The notes: generated from the letters alone by a model not told the origin. Positions 11,901 through 23,465 are shown, counted from the stretch's first letter. The stretch is 64,000 nt of DNA from Clarkia xantiana subsp. parviflora (GCA_036873135.1 JAPTYO010000018.1:2914001-2978000); one strand, 5' to 3'. Program-made: numbers and translations.

Positions 11901-12450
11901 ACATGCTTTATCGCGAGCTAGAGAGTGCGAAGGAGAAGGGGCGTCTGGCGGATTCCAAGATTGCCGACTTGGAGGTAGGAGCCTTCGTTCACCAGGCTCG
12001 AGTTGCTGCACTCGAGTCCGATGTGATTGCACTTCAGAAGAAGGCGGCTGAGGATGGCGAAACTCATAGTCTTGCCTTGAAGATTGCACATGAGGATGGG
12101 AAAGTTTAAGGTGTTGCAGAGTACAAGGACTCGCCATCATTCACTGCCGATATTCGGGCAAGTGCCGATGAACTCATTTATGACTTCTCGTAGGGTTTTA
12201 TCGAGCAGGTATATGTCATTTACCCCGATTTTAGCTTTGATTACTTGGGTGTATAGGCCGAGTTTTCCCTTGGTCATGTGGCTGTATTGCGCCTTCTAAA
12301 TGCGACTGAACCTCCGTTTAATGTTGTGTTTGGTGATGATGGTGATGTTCCGAGTAGTGGTGGTGACTACTCAGGATGAGGTTGTGCTGAAGTCATCTAG
12401 TAGTGTTGATGCACCTGATGTGGCATCAGGTTGATTGTTGGTTACTTATC
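8957..12450 (+). pseudogene. antisense 'gypsy-type transposon' gene, decayed copy 1
   Basis: Homologue of the intact plus-strand gene at 25052-27447. A GC-rich leader exon ends at a donor near 9152 and a long intron runs to CAG at about 9884. The ATGA/GTAAGT junction at 9987-9996 is kept. Recognisable protein pieces are PYCRDLVRLCRYYQISPLDL and WRYSTLLFRCFFRLQ (about 10330-10490), GHSANVTDRVV (11153), EEWAPFCARELWF with STPEVGTRVLQR (about 11550-11640), and a coiled coil, INLSSLVVKLSEEKKAF to about 12108. Stops and frameshifts break it (for example at 10645 and 12107), and a poly-G run (10871-10884) interrupts one exon. Splice sites align with the other copies (TTGCAG at 10963-10968; TTGTAG at about 11152; CAG/GTGAGT at about 11729). 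In this copy the sequence after ATGA stays open for about 65 codons, acidic and serine-rich. Confidence 0.65.
9540..9690. repeat. degenerate CACAAGTAGGT tandem words in the intron of copy 1
   Basis: Imperfect short repeats such as GTGCGC, TAGGCACAAGTA and ACACAAGTAGGTA alternate across the large intron. The unit is poorly defined. Confidence 0.5.
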
Positions 12451-13003
12451 GAACCTTTGTATATAATTTTGCTACCCGTGTCGGGTTGAGGTTGTCTTTG
12501 GGGTGTTCTCCCTTTAAACCCTTTATCTTTATGCTTTGATGTTTGACGTTGTCGTATAGACATATCATAGATGTTTTAATAATGCATGATAACTTATTAG
12601 TAATCTTTCATACCTTTGTTCTCGTGGTTGTCCATATGGTTTGGACTTATAGAATAGAATTAAGACTCGTCCTCTGATTGGATGTAGTATCCGTAGTTGT
12701 AATAAAGGAATGCAAGTTCCTGCAATGGGCGCCCCTCTTGGTTTACCCTAGGCATGGCATAATATATGGATTTGAATAGTATCCTTGCCGTATTTCGTGG
12801 TTAGTAACGCGCAAGATTTTTGTAATGGTACTTGGCATTTATGAATAGGAATGCACAAGATCCTTTATCCTGATGCTTGGCATTTGTGAGTAGTAATGCG
12901 CAAGACTTTTATACATACATAGGAGAATCGTTTCGACGAGGCGAAACTTTAATTTTTACCGTCTCTTAGTCCACTCTAAGACGACGTTGTGACAATACGC
13001 TAT
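12451..13003. repeat. old gypsy element: downstream region and start of hairpin repeats
   Basis: It follows the decayed antisense gene. Two imperfect copies of a block with GGTACTTGGCATTTATGAATA and GCGCAAGA occur at about 12790-12915. From about 12935 a repeat begins that contains TCTTAG-TCCACT-CTAAGA, a perfect short hairpin, then GACGACGTTGTGACAA. The copia element at 13004 cuts this repeat, which resumes at 21632. Confidence 0.6.
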
Positions 13004-13564
13004 TGTTAGCATATGGTGACGTGGCGTCGTAATAGGAGCCCGTTAATTAAGGGAATTACCTAAGTTAATTAGGTAATTGTCAATCAGGGATAATTGGGCC
13101 AGATCCAATTAGTAATTGACAGAGGAGGCCCAAAATGAGCCTCCCCCCTTTTTACATGGTTCGGCCGAAACCCTAGTACCGCTTAGGGTGGAGTTGCCTT
13201 TTGGCAACTCCACCCAATACTATATATAGGGGTGACTCCTAAGGGTTTAAACACACAATTAAGAACAAGGATCTCCATTGAGAAAACTTTTCACCCTAGT
13301 CTAATATTTCGGCACCATCACATCAAGTCCGAGGTTCCATCTCCGTTGAAGAATCGATCAGAGGTCTTGTTGTGGAACTACATCGCGTGGGACTTCTTCT
13401 GACGAAGAACTTGCACGTGTTTCCGACTGGAGGATCATAATCCCCTCCACATCGTTCTTGGGCAGGAAAGCTAAAAGGTATGTGTACTGATTCCGCTGAG
13501 TAGATTAGATATCTTGGTAGTACACGTTTAGCATTCCGTAGTATTACGTCCCCGTAATCCAACA
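13004..13564 (+). mobile_element. 5' LTR of the copia element
   Basis: Starts TGTTAGCATATGG, ends GTAATCCAACA, 561 bp. TATA box TATATATA at 13221-13228. The plus-strand primer site follows one base after the end. Confidence 0.95.
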
Positions 13565-13565
13565 G

Positions 13566-13577
13566 TGGTATCAGAGC
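13566..13577 (+). other. primer-binding site, initiator tRNA-Met type
   Basis: TGGTATCAGAGC is the standard copia primer site complementary to the 3' end of initiator tRNA-Met. Confidence 0.9.
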
Positions 13578-15722
13578 TTGAGATAGGAGTTTTTAAAATT
13601 TTGATAAACTGATGTTCTTAATCTATGAAAAATCCAAATTTTTTTTTGGTTGATGAACATCAATATGTGTTCCGAAATTTTCAACATGAAATCATGTATT
13701 TGATCTTCAAAAACTTAAAATTTTCGAAATTTATGTGTTTTTGAGGATCAAAACCGAAAATTTTGTTATGAATTTGTGTTTGATGTTCATAATCTTCAAG
13801 AACACCATGAGTTTTATCAAGAACACAATTTGGATTTTTGATCAAGGTAGTATTTGATCTTAAAATTTGACAACTTTTTCAACTCTTTGTGTTTGTGCCG
13901 AAAACCCTAGGGGTATTTTAGGTAAAAAATTAATTTTCATGGCCACCAAGACTTTAAAATTCGGCACAAATATAAGAATATATGTGTTGCCATTTTTAAA
14001 TTTTATTAATAGGTAACTATATACCTATAAGTTGGAAAATATGGATAGGTTTATAATATAATATAATAAAAGATATTAACTATCAATATATATAACTAAA
14101 ATATAGGGATAAAGATATATTGATAGGATTTAGTTACTTAAAAAGATTAAGAAGATATATTTCTACATATTTTAATCCCTAAAATATATATTTGACAATA
14201 TTTTGTATATATATATATATAACCGGCTGAAATATATATTTATATTGTTGATTGATTTACATCTTAAAGATAGAATCTTGAATATATATATATATATATT
14301 TGCCGAACTATATATATATATTAGCAATATTGAAAATTATTTTAAATAATTAATATTTCTTGGTGGCTAAGTTAAGTTTTTAGTGGACTTTAAAACCCTA
14401 CTTAGCCCACAAGACATATTTTGGCCGAACCCTAGGGTTTATAGGCCGGTCCAATTGTTAAACCGGAACGAATAAAACAAATCCGGTTTTTCTTAATCGG
14501 ATCGACCAAGTCGGGTCGGGTCAGACCATATTAACTAAATTGAACCTAACCTAACCGGATTTGAGTGATAAACCCAACCATAATCTTATTTTATTGAACC
14601 GTTTCGGACCAAACCGGAATTTTTAAAATCAGACCGAGTTGAACTGGATTTTAAAATTTGGACCGAACACTTTAAAATAGTAATTGAACAAACATTGAAT
14701 ATTGAAGTACCTGAAGGTTCACAAACGGCTGAATATTTTCGGAAATTTTAAATTGTTCAATAAAATAGGATGTCAAATTTTAAATCCAAGATGTTTTCGA
14801 AATTTAAAATTAGCCTAAATAGTGCTATTAGGGTTTGTGTTTTAATACACGGTTTCAATCAAAACCCTAATGCCTGGTTTCGATTATGGGGATGGATCTC
14901 AGACTTGCATGTTTTTTGGACTGGATTAAATTAGTGGGCTGATTTGCAATTGTTAACTTTTTGCATCATCTATTTTGATATAATTAGAACTGTCGTCTTG
15001 ACTTCGTCAACCTAGCTGGATATTATATTTCGAGCATTGAGCTCTGGGATTTAAATATATGGTTTGCGCAATAGGATAGACATGCTATGCTGATTGAAAG
15101 TGCCTAAAATCCATGTCTAGAAATTCACATGATTGATTGTAGGCATGAATTGCAAAACAACCCCTAATGTTTTCAAAACGTTTTATAAAACCGAAAATTC
15201 CAGTCGCCAATTATGCATGATGTGTGCGGATGTTGCATGTTTTGACGCGTATGCTAGGATGTTCATGATAGAACGCATGTGATAATTTACTTTACGTAGA
15301 ATTATATATGTTAGGAACATTAGACGCATGACACGTAAGCATGTTGTGTTCGATATTTATGGCATGGTATGATGATTTGCTAGATATAGTATAATTATAA
15401 ATATGCATGCGTAAATTATCGGATTATTTTATAAATCATAAGGGCCTTGGGAAAGCCAAGATCGGGTATGCTTATTTGAAAATTCCCATTTCGGTAATTT
15501 GCAAAATAATAACCGTTTTCAGAAGACTGATCTATTAGATGGAAAACGAAAATAGTGTGAATTCTTTCACGACACCCCCTTCCTCGGTTTACTGAAGGTT
15601 GGTTTGGTTTAGTGACTGAAGAATCACTATTCGTCGTATTCCATCATAATAGATAATACGATGTATGCAATTCTATCAAAATGTTGTTATCTTCCCAACC
15701 TAGTGTTGTTATCGATGAATAG
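13578..15722 (+). other. long untranslated leader of the copia element
   Basis: About 2.1 kb between the primer site and gag with no open frame of note. AT-rich, with TA microsatellites near 14205-14325 and gene-free tracts. This leader is long for a copia element. Confidence 0.7.
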
Positions 15723-16480
15723 ATGGCATTATCATATGAATCTGAGCTATTAGTTTAGACGAATTATGACTCGTGGAGCAAACGCTTCATTACAATTTTG
15801 GAAGCACAAGGTCTGTGTGACCACATACAAATAACCATGAATTACCCAAATGTCGGACTCACCAAAGATCTGGCATTTGCCCACTTTAAGTGGGAGCAAG
15901 ATGACAAGAAAGCAAAGGAACTGATACTGTCGGAAATGTCAGAAGATTTCTATGTCCGCTATAAGGATGATCCGACGACAAAGGACATCTAGGATGCCCT
16001 CTTTCTGAAATATGGAAGTGGCATGGCAGTTACACTACACCCACTTATACCAACATTAGAAACCTGTATGAAAAACAACGGTAAAAGTATACTTGAAAAA
16101 GTATACGACCTTTTCGCCTATTCAAGCCATTGGAAGATGACAGTCAGATGGCTGAATGGGATAAAATTCAGGACATAATAGGGATCCTCCCGAAGTCTTG
16201 GAGAGCAACCAAGGCTATATTGACTGTCAGCAGTTCCGTACTTGATATTGCATCTGTCCTGAAAATAATCAAGATGGAACAGGCTCGATTAAAATCGGTA
16301 ACGAAGGAACCGAAATCCACAGGACAAGCTAGCCGCAAGAAAAGGAAATTCAGGAACAAAGGAAAGAAACAACAGGCAGTCGACAGTAAAACGTTGACTT
16401 CACCTAAACAAGGCAGTCCCATATTAAAATCTGAGATAGTTTGCAGGAACTCCAGCCCACGCCGAATAAGCGATGGTGCA
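15723..16480 (+). pseudogene. copia gag remnant
   Basis: The reading MALSYESELLV, stop, TNYDSWSKRF begins at 15723 and resembles the N-terminus of plant copia gag. It continues through AFAHFKWEQDDKKAKELIL (to 15992, where a TAG interrupts), shifts frame near 16127, and resumes as MAEWDKIQDIIGILPKSW. A lysine/arginine-rich stretch (SRKKRKFRNKGKK) follows where the nucleocapsid should be, but I see no CCHC zinc knuckle. Confidence 0.75.
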
Positions 16481-16864
16481 AATTCCAGCAGATCGCATTC
16501 TGAGAAGGTATGCGAATTTGGTTATGTAGAGGAAGCTTTAGTTTCCTCAACTGTCATGTTAACTGACTCAAATCCATCTTGGATTCTTGACTCAGGTGCA
16601 ACAGACCACATAGCCAACGATCGAGAACTATTTGCCAAATTTAGACGATTTCCGAATGGTTCTAAAAGGATATACATTGGCAAAACCTCACAAGTTGAAG
16701 TCATAGGGGTAGGAACTTGCAAATTGCCAATGGGCAATGACAAATTCTTACTTCTAGATAATGTCCTTTTCGCTCCTAGAATCCGTAGGCACGTTGTTTC
16801 CGTTTCTGCTCTTATGGATAAAAACTTTTATTTTGTCATTTTAGAAATCCTTTGTTCGTATAAA
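16481..16864 (+). pseudogene. copia aspartic protease region
   Basis: Contains SWILDSGATDHI at about 16577-16613, with the catalytic D-S-G triad that processes the copia polyprotein. The typical downstream segment (VLFAPRIRRHVVSVSALMD) is present. The frame is lost near 16840 and a stop occurs at 16864, before integrase, so the polyprotein is broken. Confidence 0.85.
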
Positions 16865-18023
16865 TAAAGGGGATACTTTATTTGGATATGCCTTTTCTTA
16901 TAATGGTTTGTTTATGATGGATCTACATGGCAATGTAAATTCATATCGTTTGTATGCAATGTCTTCCAAAGAAGCAGAAACTGACGCAACCGGATGGCAT
17001 TCGCGGCTTGGACATGTAGGCTATGACAGAGTTCAGTCGTTGGCTCGACGAGGGCTTCTGCCCGGAACAAACAGTGTGATCAAACACACATGCCATGACT
17101 GTCTGGCTGGAAAGTCCACCCGCAAGCCATTCGGTGAAGCAAAACGAGCAGAATTTCCATTGCAGACAATCCATTCCGATATATGTGGACCAATGAACGT
17201 AACTGTTAGGAATGGAAAGCGATACTTCGTAACTTTCATTGATGACTACACCCGATTTGGGTTTACTCATTTGATTACTCGCAAATCCGAAGCTATAGAT
17301 TGCTTTAAAAGCGTTGTGAAGCTCGTGGAGAATCAACAGGAGCGGAAGGTGAAAATCCTTCGCACCGATAGATGTGGAGAATATCTCTCTAATGAGTTTG
17401 ATAAGTTAGGCAAAGAAAGTGGGATCGCCCGTCAAACGACGATCCCCAACACACCACAACATAATGGTGTGGTTAAACGTCGTAATCACACTCTCCTAGA
17501 CACGGTGAGAACCATGATGTCACAAGTACACTTACCAATTTATTATTGGGGAGACGCATTGCTTGCCGCCACTCATGTAGTAAACCTTGTCCCATCAAAA
17601 GCAGTTAACACAACACCGTATGAGCTCTGGACTGGTAGAGAGTTAAATCTTACTGGGCTGTGTCCTTGGGGGTGCGCAGCTTACACACATACAACTGACA
17701 GCCGGTTTGGCAAGTTAGGCCCTAGAGGACTTAAGAGCATCTTTATAAGATACTCCGAGAACTCAAAAGGTTATATATTTGTGTCAACTCAAGAGAACGG
17801 TAGTGTGTACGAACATGAATCCAGAGACGTCACTTTTCTTGAGAACGAATTTCCATCGTTTCAAGAGATAAAAACAGATGAAGTTCTGACCGAACTAGAA
17901 CATGATGATGATGCTCAGGTCCCACTTTATTCGAGTGGGAGATTTGGCACAGCAACGAGTGATTCGGTTAATGAGGACGATATCTCCATTATAAATCCAG
18001 TGGGAGGGCTCACTCCCCCCTAA
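16865..18023 (+). pseudogene. copia integrase with substituted catalytic Glu
   Basis: GAG-pre-integrase and zinc-binding HHCC region (WHSRLGHVGY ... CHDCLAGKSTRK) followed by the integrase core. The first Asp lies in IHSDICGPMN and the second in KILRTDRCGEY. The third acidic residue is expected in the HNGVxER motif, but here the sequence is HNGVVKRRN, so Lys (codon 17475-17477) replaces Glu. Strand transfer should be abolished even if the protein were made. The C-terminal part includes PYELWTGRELNL and a TAA at about 18021 that separates it from RT. Confidence 0.85.
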
Positions 18024-19163
18024 ACACAAATCACTATTGCTGGGAATGCGAATCAAAGTAGAACCTGACATTCATAACACACAACTACCAACAATTCCCA
18101 TTATTTCAAGTGGGAGTGGGATGATCGCTCCAGTTCCAGATCCTAGCGATCAAAGAACTAATCTCGGAGATGAAATTCCGAGACGAATGGGTCATCCTAG
18201 GAAAGTTGTTGCTCAAAGTTCTATTGACACCAACATTCCCAGTGGGAGTAGTGCCCCGATAAGAAGCATTATTCTAAGTGGGAGTATGGGTCAAACTCAA
18301 AATGGGATAGGTGAGCCTAGACGCAGTCAAAGGCAACGCACTTCCCCTAAAAAGTATCCCATTGAGAGAGGCGAAATATTCACTCTCACATCTGTTGATG
18401 AACCAGTAACGGTTAAAAAGGCGATGGAAGGACCTCATGCAAAGAAATGGAGAAAATACTTGAAAGATGAAATCGCCTCAATGAAAGCTAATTCGGTTTG
18501 GTCATTAGTTGATTTGCCTACGAATCGCAGAGCAATAGGAGCTAAGTGGGTATTGAAACTCAAACTCACAGCTGATGGAGAAGTCGAGCGATACAAAGCT
18601 CGACTAGTTGCGAAAGGATATACCCAAATCCACGGGGTAGACTTTGATGAAACATACTCACCAACTGTGCGTTACACCACATTAAGGGCCATCCTTGCCC
18701 TAGTTGCTAGTCTTGATCTAGAGCTACATCAAATGGATGTTAAGACATGAATGTTAAGACTGCATTCCTCCATGGAAACCAGGAGGAAGAGATCTATATG
18801 GAGCAGCCGGAGGGTTTCATTACTCCTGGCAAAGAACATAAAGTTTGCGAACTCCAAAGATCTATATACGGCCTTAAACAATCGTCTCGACAATGGTATC
18901 ACAGATTCCACGAGGAAATCGTCGGATACGGATTCGTGAATCTTCACGAGGATCCCTGCGTATACACTAAGACATCCGGGTATGTCATCATAACACTATA
19001 CGTGGATGATATACTCATTGCTGCGAACGATGTGAGTTTCATGACTAAATCAAAGTCCTGGTTAGCATCAGCATTCGAGATGAAAGACATGGGAGAGGCC
19101 ACGTACATCTTAGGCATAAAAATTGCCCGAGATCGTGCCACCCGGAAATTATGTCTATCTTAG
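18024..19163 (+). pseudogene. copia reverse transcriptase, interrupted
   Basis: RT domain of the copia type: WRKYLKDEIASMKANSVW, AIGAKWVLKLKL, YKARLVAKGYTQ, then QMDVKT at about 18732. At 18735-18762 a 14-bp tandem duplication of ATGTTAAGACATGA-like sequence brings in a stop and shifts the frame. After it the frame gives NVKTAFLHGNQEEEIYMEQP and the active-site YVDDIL (codons from 18999). A TAG ends this part at 19161-19163. Everything expected of copia RT is present but in pieces. Confidence 0.9.
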
Positions 19164-20006
19164 GAATCATATATCAACAAACTGTTGAAGAGATTCAGAA
19201 TGCTGGATGCTTAACCCGTGGATACGCCGGTTGTGTTCGGGTGCGCGCTATCGAAACGTGATGGCCTGAAAAACCAGTAGGAGCGTGAACAGATGAAGAA
19301 TGCAGAGTATCTGAGCATGTTAGGGAGTCTAATGTACGCCATGCTCTGTACTCGGCCAGACATTTGTTACGTTATGGGCCTAGTAGCAAGATTCCAATCA
19401 AATCCTAGTTATCAACATCTAAAGGCCATAAAACGAATTATCAGATATCTGAAAGGTACTGCCGACTACGTTCTGTGCTATGAGGGCAATCAGCTCGAAT
19501 AGATCGGTTATAGTGACGCCGACCACGGTGGCGATCCGGATGATCGTAAGTCCACCACAGGAGGAGTTTTCCTCCTTGCTAATGCTGCCATATCATGGGT
19601 AAGCAAGAAGCAATCTTGTGTCGCGCTTTCCACTATGGGATCAGAATTCGTTGCCCTCTCCAAAAATGCACAAGAAGCGGTCTGGCTGAAAAGGCTTCTT
19701 ACTGCATTAATTGGCACCGAAAAAAAGAGTAAACCTGTGAAGGTGCACTCCGACAGTCAGGCGGCCATTGCGGCAGTTAAGAACCCAAAGTACCATAGTA
19801 GGACTAAACACATTGATGTGAAATACAATTATGCTAGGTCGGTTCTGGAAGACAACATAATCGCTTTAGAATACTTGCCTACAGACAATATGGTCGCAGA
19901 CCTTTTAACTAAGCCTTTACGTAGGAAGATTTTTGAAAAGCACGTAAAACCGCTTGGGTTACGTAGGGCTTATACTATGTGTCTTGTAAAAGTGATAACA
20001 TTTTGA
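19164..20006 (+). pseudogene. copia RT C-terminus and RNase H
   Basis: After a short degenerate stretch the frame from 19293 reads MLGSLMYAMLCTRPDICYVM and RYLKGTADYVLCY. It is interrupted by TAG at 19501 and continues as GYSDADHGGDPDDRKSTTG, KKQSCVALSTMGSEFVALS and VHSDSQAAIAAVKNP, ending at TGA 20006. The RNase H acidic residues (SDAD, E in GSEF, SDSQA) are visible. Confidence 0.85.
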
Positions 20007-21070
20007 CATTTGAAATTATGTTTCAATTTGAATAAAGGAATTGCAATTTGAGTTTATGATTCATCGACGTCATAATGATTAAAATAAAGTAAAATTCTTC
20101 CACCAAAATTATGTCGAATGTGAACCATGCCTCGTCACACAGGCACGGTCATCTTGTAAGGAGAGAGGGACCCCTACCATATCAAGATTGGCTAAGAATC
20201 AAGGGGATAAACCTGATTAAACAAAACGATAACATTGTCACGCTTAACAACATGACTTAATCTTCATTTTGTAAATCGCCGAGTTGGACATTGTCCATCA
20301 CTATATCACATTCAAGGCCAGATGAGAGATTATGCGATAGCTTTATTGACATATCCCATCCCTGGCTTTACCAGGTGTGCTATCGACGCGTGCTTCATAC
20401 TGCGCGTGCCACGTTTGACCACGGGGTCATGCTCGGTTGTGCTAGCTAGAATCCTTGTGATTCAAAGGGCGCATACTTCTTCACCTTGAGCGTGTGATTG
20501 ATCCCGAATGTCATATGAAGAGGCATCCAAAGTATCCTCACGGACTCAAAACTTATACCTAAGGTCTGGCTCAATGCTCGCTTCTCGGAGTACGAGCGTA
20601 GTGCCAAAGAAAACAGCCAAGTGACCACGTCATGGAAACCGGTTGAGTCATATTAAGGGTATAAGCGATGGGGATGGTCAAGTTCACCTTTAATTCACCG
20701 AATCTCGTACTTACTGGGTGGCCGACAACCGGATATTAGTTGAAGGTTGTGAACACTTGTATGGATGCCCTGGAGAAGTATTTATTTGTGGAAAACTGGG
20801 CAATTGGAGAATTAACAGTTGACCAAGGATGCAGTGCGGTACAGATTTTATTTCTAACAGGTTTGGTTCATGAAAAGGGAATCAACGTTCTGTGGGCGCT
20901 ACAATAGTCCTTACAGATGAGTAGCATGATGCCCGTCGTATCCGCTGGTCGCACGGCAAGACTCGTATGAACTATTCGGAGACGGAGACGAAGACTGAAG
21001 ACTGAGATGTTGATACCATAGCGTAATCGTATAGATTAACGAGCACCCTCCCATTCCGGCGAGTGGCAGC
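20007..21070 (+). other. 3' untranslated region of the copia element
   Basis: About 1.06 kb between RNase H and the 3' LTR with no convincing coding frame. The bases just before the LTR (GGCGAGTGGCAGC) are a poor polypurine tract. Confidence 0.7.
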
Positions 21071-21631
21071 TGTTAGCATATGGTGACGTGACGCCGTAAT
21101 AGGAGCCCGTTAATTAAGGGAATTACCTAAGTTAATTAGGTAATTGTCAATCTGGGCTAAATGGGTCAAATCCAATTAGTAATTGACAGGGGAGGCCCAA
21201 AATGGGCCTCCCCCCTTTTTACATGGTTCGGCCGAAACCCTAGTACCACATAGGGTGGAGTTGCCTTTTGGAAACTGCACCCAATACTATATATAGGGGT
21301 GACTCCTAAGGGTTTAAACACACAATTAAGAACAAGGATCTCCATTGAGAAAACTTGTCACCCTAGCCTAATATTTCGGCACCATCACATCAAGTCAGAG
21401 GTTCCATCTCCGTTGAAGAATCGATCAGAGGTCTTGTTGTGGAGCTACATCGCGTGGGACTTCTTCTGACGAAGAACTTGCACGTGGTTCCGACCGGAGG
21501 ATCAGAACTCCCTCCACATCGTTCTTGGGCAGGAAAGCTAAAAGGTATGTGTACTAATTTCGCTGTGTAGATTAGATATCTTGCTAGTACACGTGTAGCA
21601 TTTCGTAGTATTACATCCCCGTAATCCAACA
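21071..21631 (+). mobile_element. 3' LTR of the copia element
   Basis: 561 bp, same ends as the 5' LTR, with TATA at about 21288-21296. It differs from the 5' LTR at many sites, for example GACGTGACGCCG against GACGTGGCGTCG. Confidence 0.95.
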
Positions 21632-22140
21632 ACTACTTGTTAATTTTGCGTGTTTTTCCATCCTTTAGTTGGGAACACCCCGCGTAACGTTATTGCAAGG
21701 CGTTCCGCTGGTTAATCCATGTACTTGCTCTGCTATGCTAGTGCGCCTCCACTGGGTTATTCCAAGGGGAAGGACAGAGGTCATGCAATACGCCTTGTAG
21801 TTTTAACTGTCTTTTGAGCATTCCAAAGCGACGTTGTTGGCAAGACACGACTTGCTAATTTGATGTGTTTTGTTTCCACTACTCAGGAACTCCCGTTGTA
21901 GTGTTGGGGCAAGGTGTTCCTTGGCTATTCCTGTACTTACCTTGCGATTCTACTATACATCTACCTGGTTATTCCAAGGGGTTGTACAAGACCGCGATAT
22001 ACGTCTTGAAGTTTTTCCGTCTCTTGGTCCATTCCAAGACGATGTTTGTGGCAAGACACTACTTGCTAGTTTAAAGTTTTTTATTTATGTTATTTGTTCA
22101 CCTCCTATAACATTTTACAAGACTCGACTTGTAGATTTGA
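21632..22140. repeat. old gypsy element: degenerate repeats of about 200 bp with hairpins
   Basis: Continuation of the array interrupted by the copia element. At least three units share AGACGACGTTGTGGCAAGACAC-like words followed by TTGCTAATTTGATGTG. Each has a short hairpin before that word: TCTTAG/CTAAGA (12966), CTTTTG/CCAAAG (about 21811) and TCTTGG/CCAAGA (about 22021). Confidence 0.6.
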
Positions 22141-22229
22141 TGAGTTTTTAATATATCGCGTATAGCGTTGTGGTAGGATACGTTCCTGCCAGCGTAGAAG
22201 GGTGTTTAGTAATTAACGCTACTTGTGTT

Positions 22230-22574
22230 TAGTAGTAGGATCCCATGGGGTTGCCCTCATATAGAGGATGTTACGTCGTGCTTTATGGGGTGAATTCACG
22301 CCCAGGTGTTTAGTAATCTCTACTAGGCTTGATAGTCCGCAACAAGATGACATGGGGTTTCCCTCGTAATAGAGGATGTCGCACCATGTAAAGTGGGATG
22401 GAATCACGCCCGTATGTTGAATAATTTGTACTGGGCTTGACAATCCGTAGCAAGATAACATGGGGTTGCCCTCGTAAAGAGGATGTCGCACCATGTAAAG
22501 TGGGGTGGAATCACGCCCGTATGTTGAATAATCTGTACTAGGCTTGATAGTCCGCAGCAAAATGACATGGGGTT
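22230..22574. repeat. old gypsy element: tandem repeat of about 110 bp, left part
   Basis: Three to four units built on CATGGGGTTGCCCTC-loop-GAGGATGTCGCACCATG and GGAATCACGCCCGTATGTTGA. The gypsy element at 22575 is inserted in the word GGGTT of one unit; the rest of the unit follows at 33281. Confidence 0.85.
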
Positions 22575-23448
22575 TGTTAAGTTATGGGATCTCAGTCAAC
22601 GGGGTGTCGGCTTTAATCCCACTCCTTATAGGGGGGTGTGTGTGATCCGGTCTTCTCAAGTCGCCTTGTCTTTTCCTATGTCCTTCTTCCGTTCCTTCTT
22701 CCCTTGGTTCCTTCTCTTCTTCTCTCCCTTTGCCCTGCAAAAGGGGCAATACCAGACACGGAGGAGGGGGGGGTGGTGCCTGGTGAACCCTCTCCGATGC
22801 CTAAGTCAGAACTATACTTCTAGAGAGATAAAGCTAGAGAGATGTCAGAGCTAAATTGTCCAAATAGCCAAGATGTTCAAATGAGTTGTGAATGTGGGGT
22901 ATTTATAGGCAACGATGTCATTAAGGTGGCTTAATGACATCGTTAACCTCTAAACACAATTAATTAACCTTTAAGTATATAATTAAGACCTTAGGATTCG
23001 GAGGAGGTAGGCGGAGTGGACCGAGCATGGGCGTCTGAGAGTGGTGTCGGGACCCTTGGGGGGGGAGGAATCCGACCCCCGAGGGTAGGGGTTGGGTGAG
23101 GGCACCCAACCCCTCCTAGGGAGGGTGGGGTTGGCCAACCCCATCCCTCCTAGGAGGAATCGGGTTGGCTGACCCGATCTCTCCTAGGAGAGATCGGGTT
23201 GGCCAACCCGATCTCCCCTAGGGGAGATCGGGTCGGCTGACCCGATCTCCCCTAGGGGAGGTCGGGTGTGGCCACCCAACCTCACCTAGGTGAGTTCGCC
23301 TCCGTCGGACGGGCGCTTCGGCCCCGTCCGAGCCGTTGATGTTCTCGCGAAGTGTCCGGGTTGAAGTTTCGATTGGAAATCATAAATGGGACGATAAAAA
23401 TACAACGGTTTGGAAGTCAACGGGTTCAAATTGGGCGTATATCCATCA
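22575..23448 (-). mobile_element. 3' LTR of the young gypsy element
   Basis: 874 bp. On the minus strand it starts TGATGGATATACGCCC and ends CTTAACA. TATA box on the minus strand (TATAAAT, 22901-22907). A chain of palindromes fills 23088-23294. Confidence 0.95.
23088..23294. repeat. palindrome chain in the 3' LTR
   Basis: Alternating palindromes centred on CCTAGG and on GGCC/GGCT, for example GATCTCTCCTAGGAGAGATC and GGGTTGGCCAACCC. The unit is about 34 bp. Arms vary between units, often symmetrically (CTCTCC/GGAGAG against CTCCCC/GGGGAG). Confidence 0.9.
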
Positions 23449-23465
23449 CATGCCCCCGAGTCAAC
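23449..23465 (-). other. polypurine tract of the young gypsy element
   Basis: Minus-strand GTTGACTCGGGGGCATG ends one base before TGATGG of the LTR. Confidence 0.7.

Larger units (their letters stand above)
13004..21631 (+). mobile_element. complete but defective Ty1/copia retrotransposon
   Basis: 8.6-kb element with 561-bp LTRs at both ends, an initiator-Met primer site and gag-protease-integrase-RT-RNase H in copia order. Flanks are GCTAT on the left and ACTAC on the right, differing by two transitions; repeat copies in the host element have CACTACTTGCTA at this place, so ACTAC is probably the original target and the left copy has mutated. The two LTRs differ at many positions, so this insertion is fairly old. 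It lies inside the hairpin array of the older gypsy element. Confidence 0.9.
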
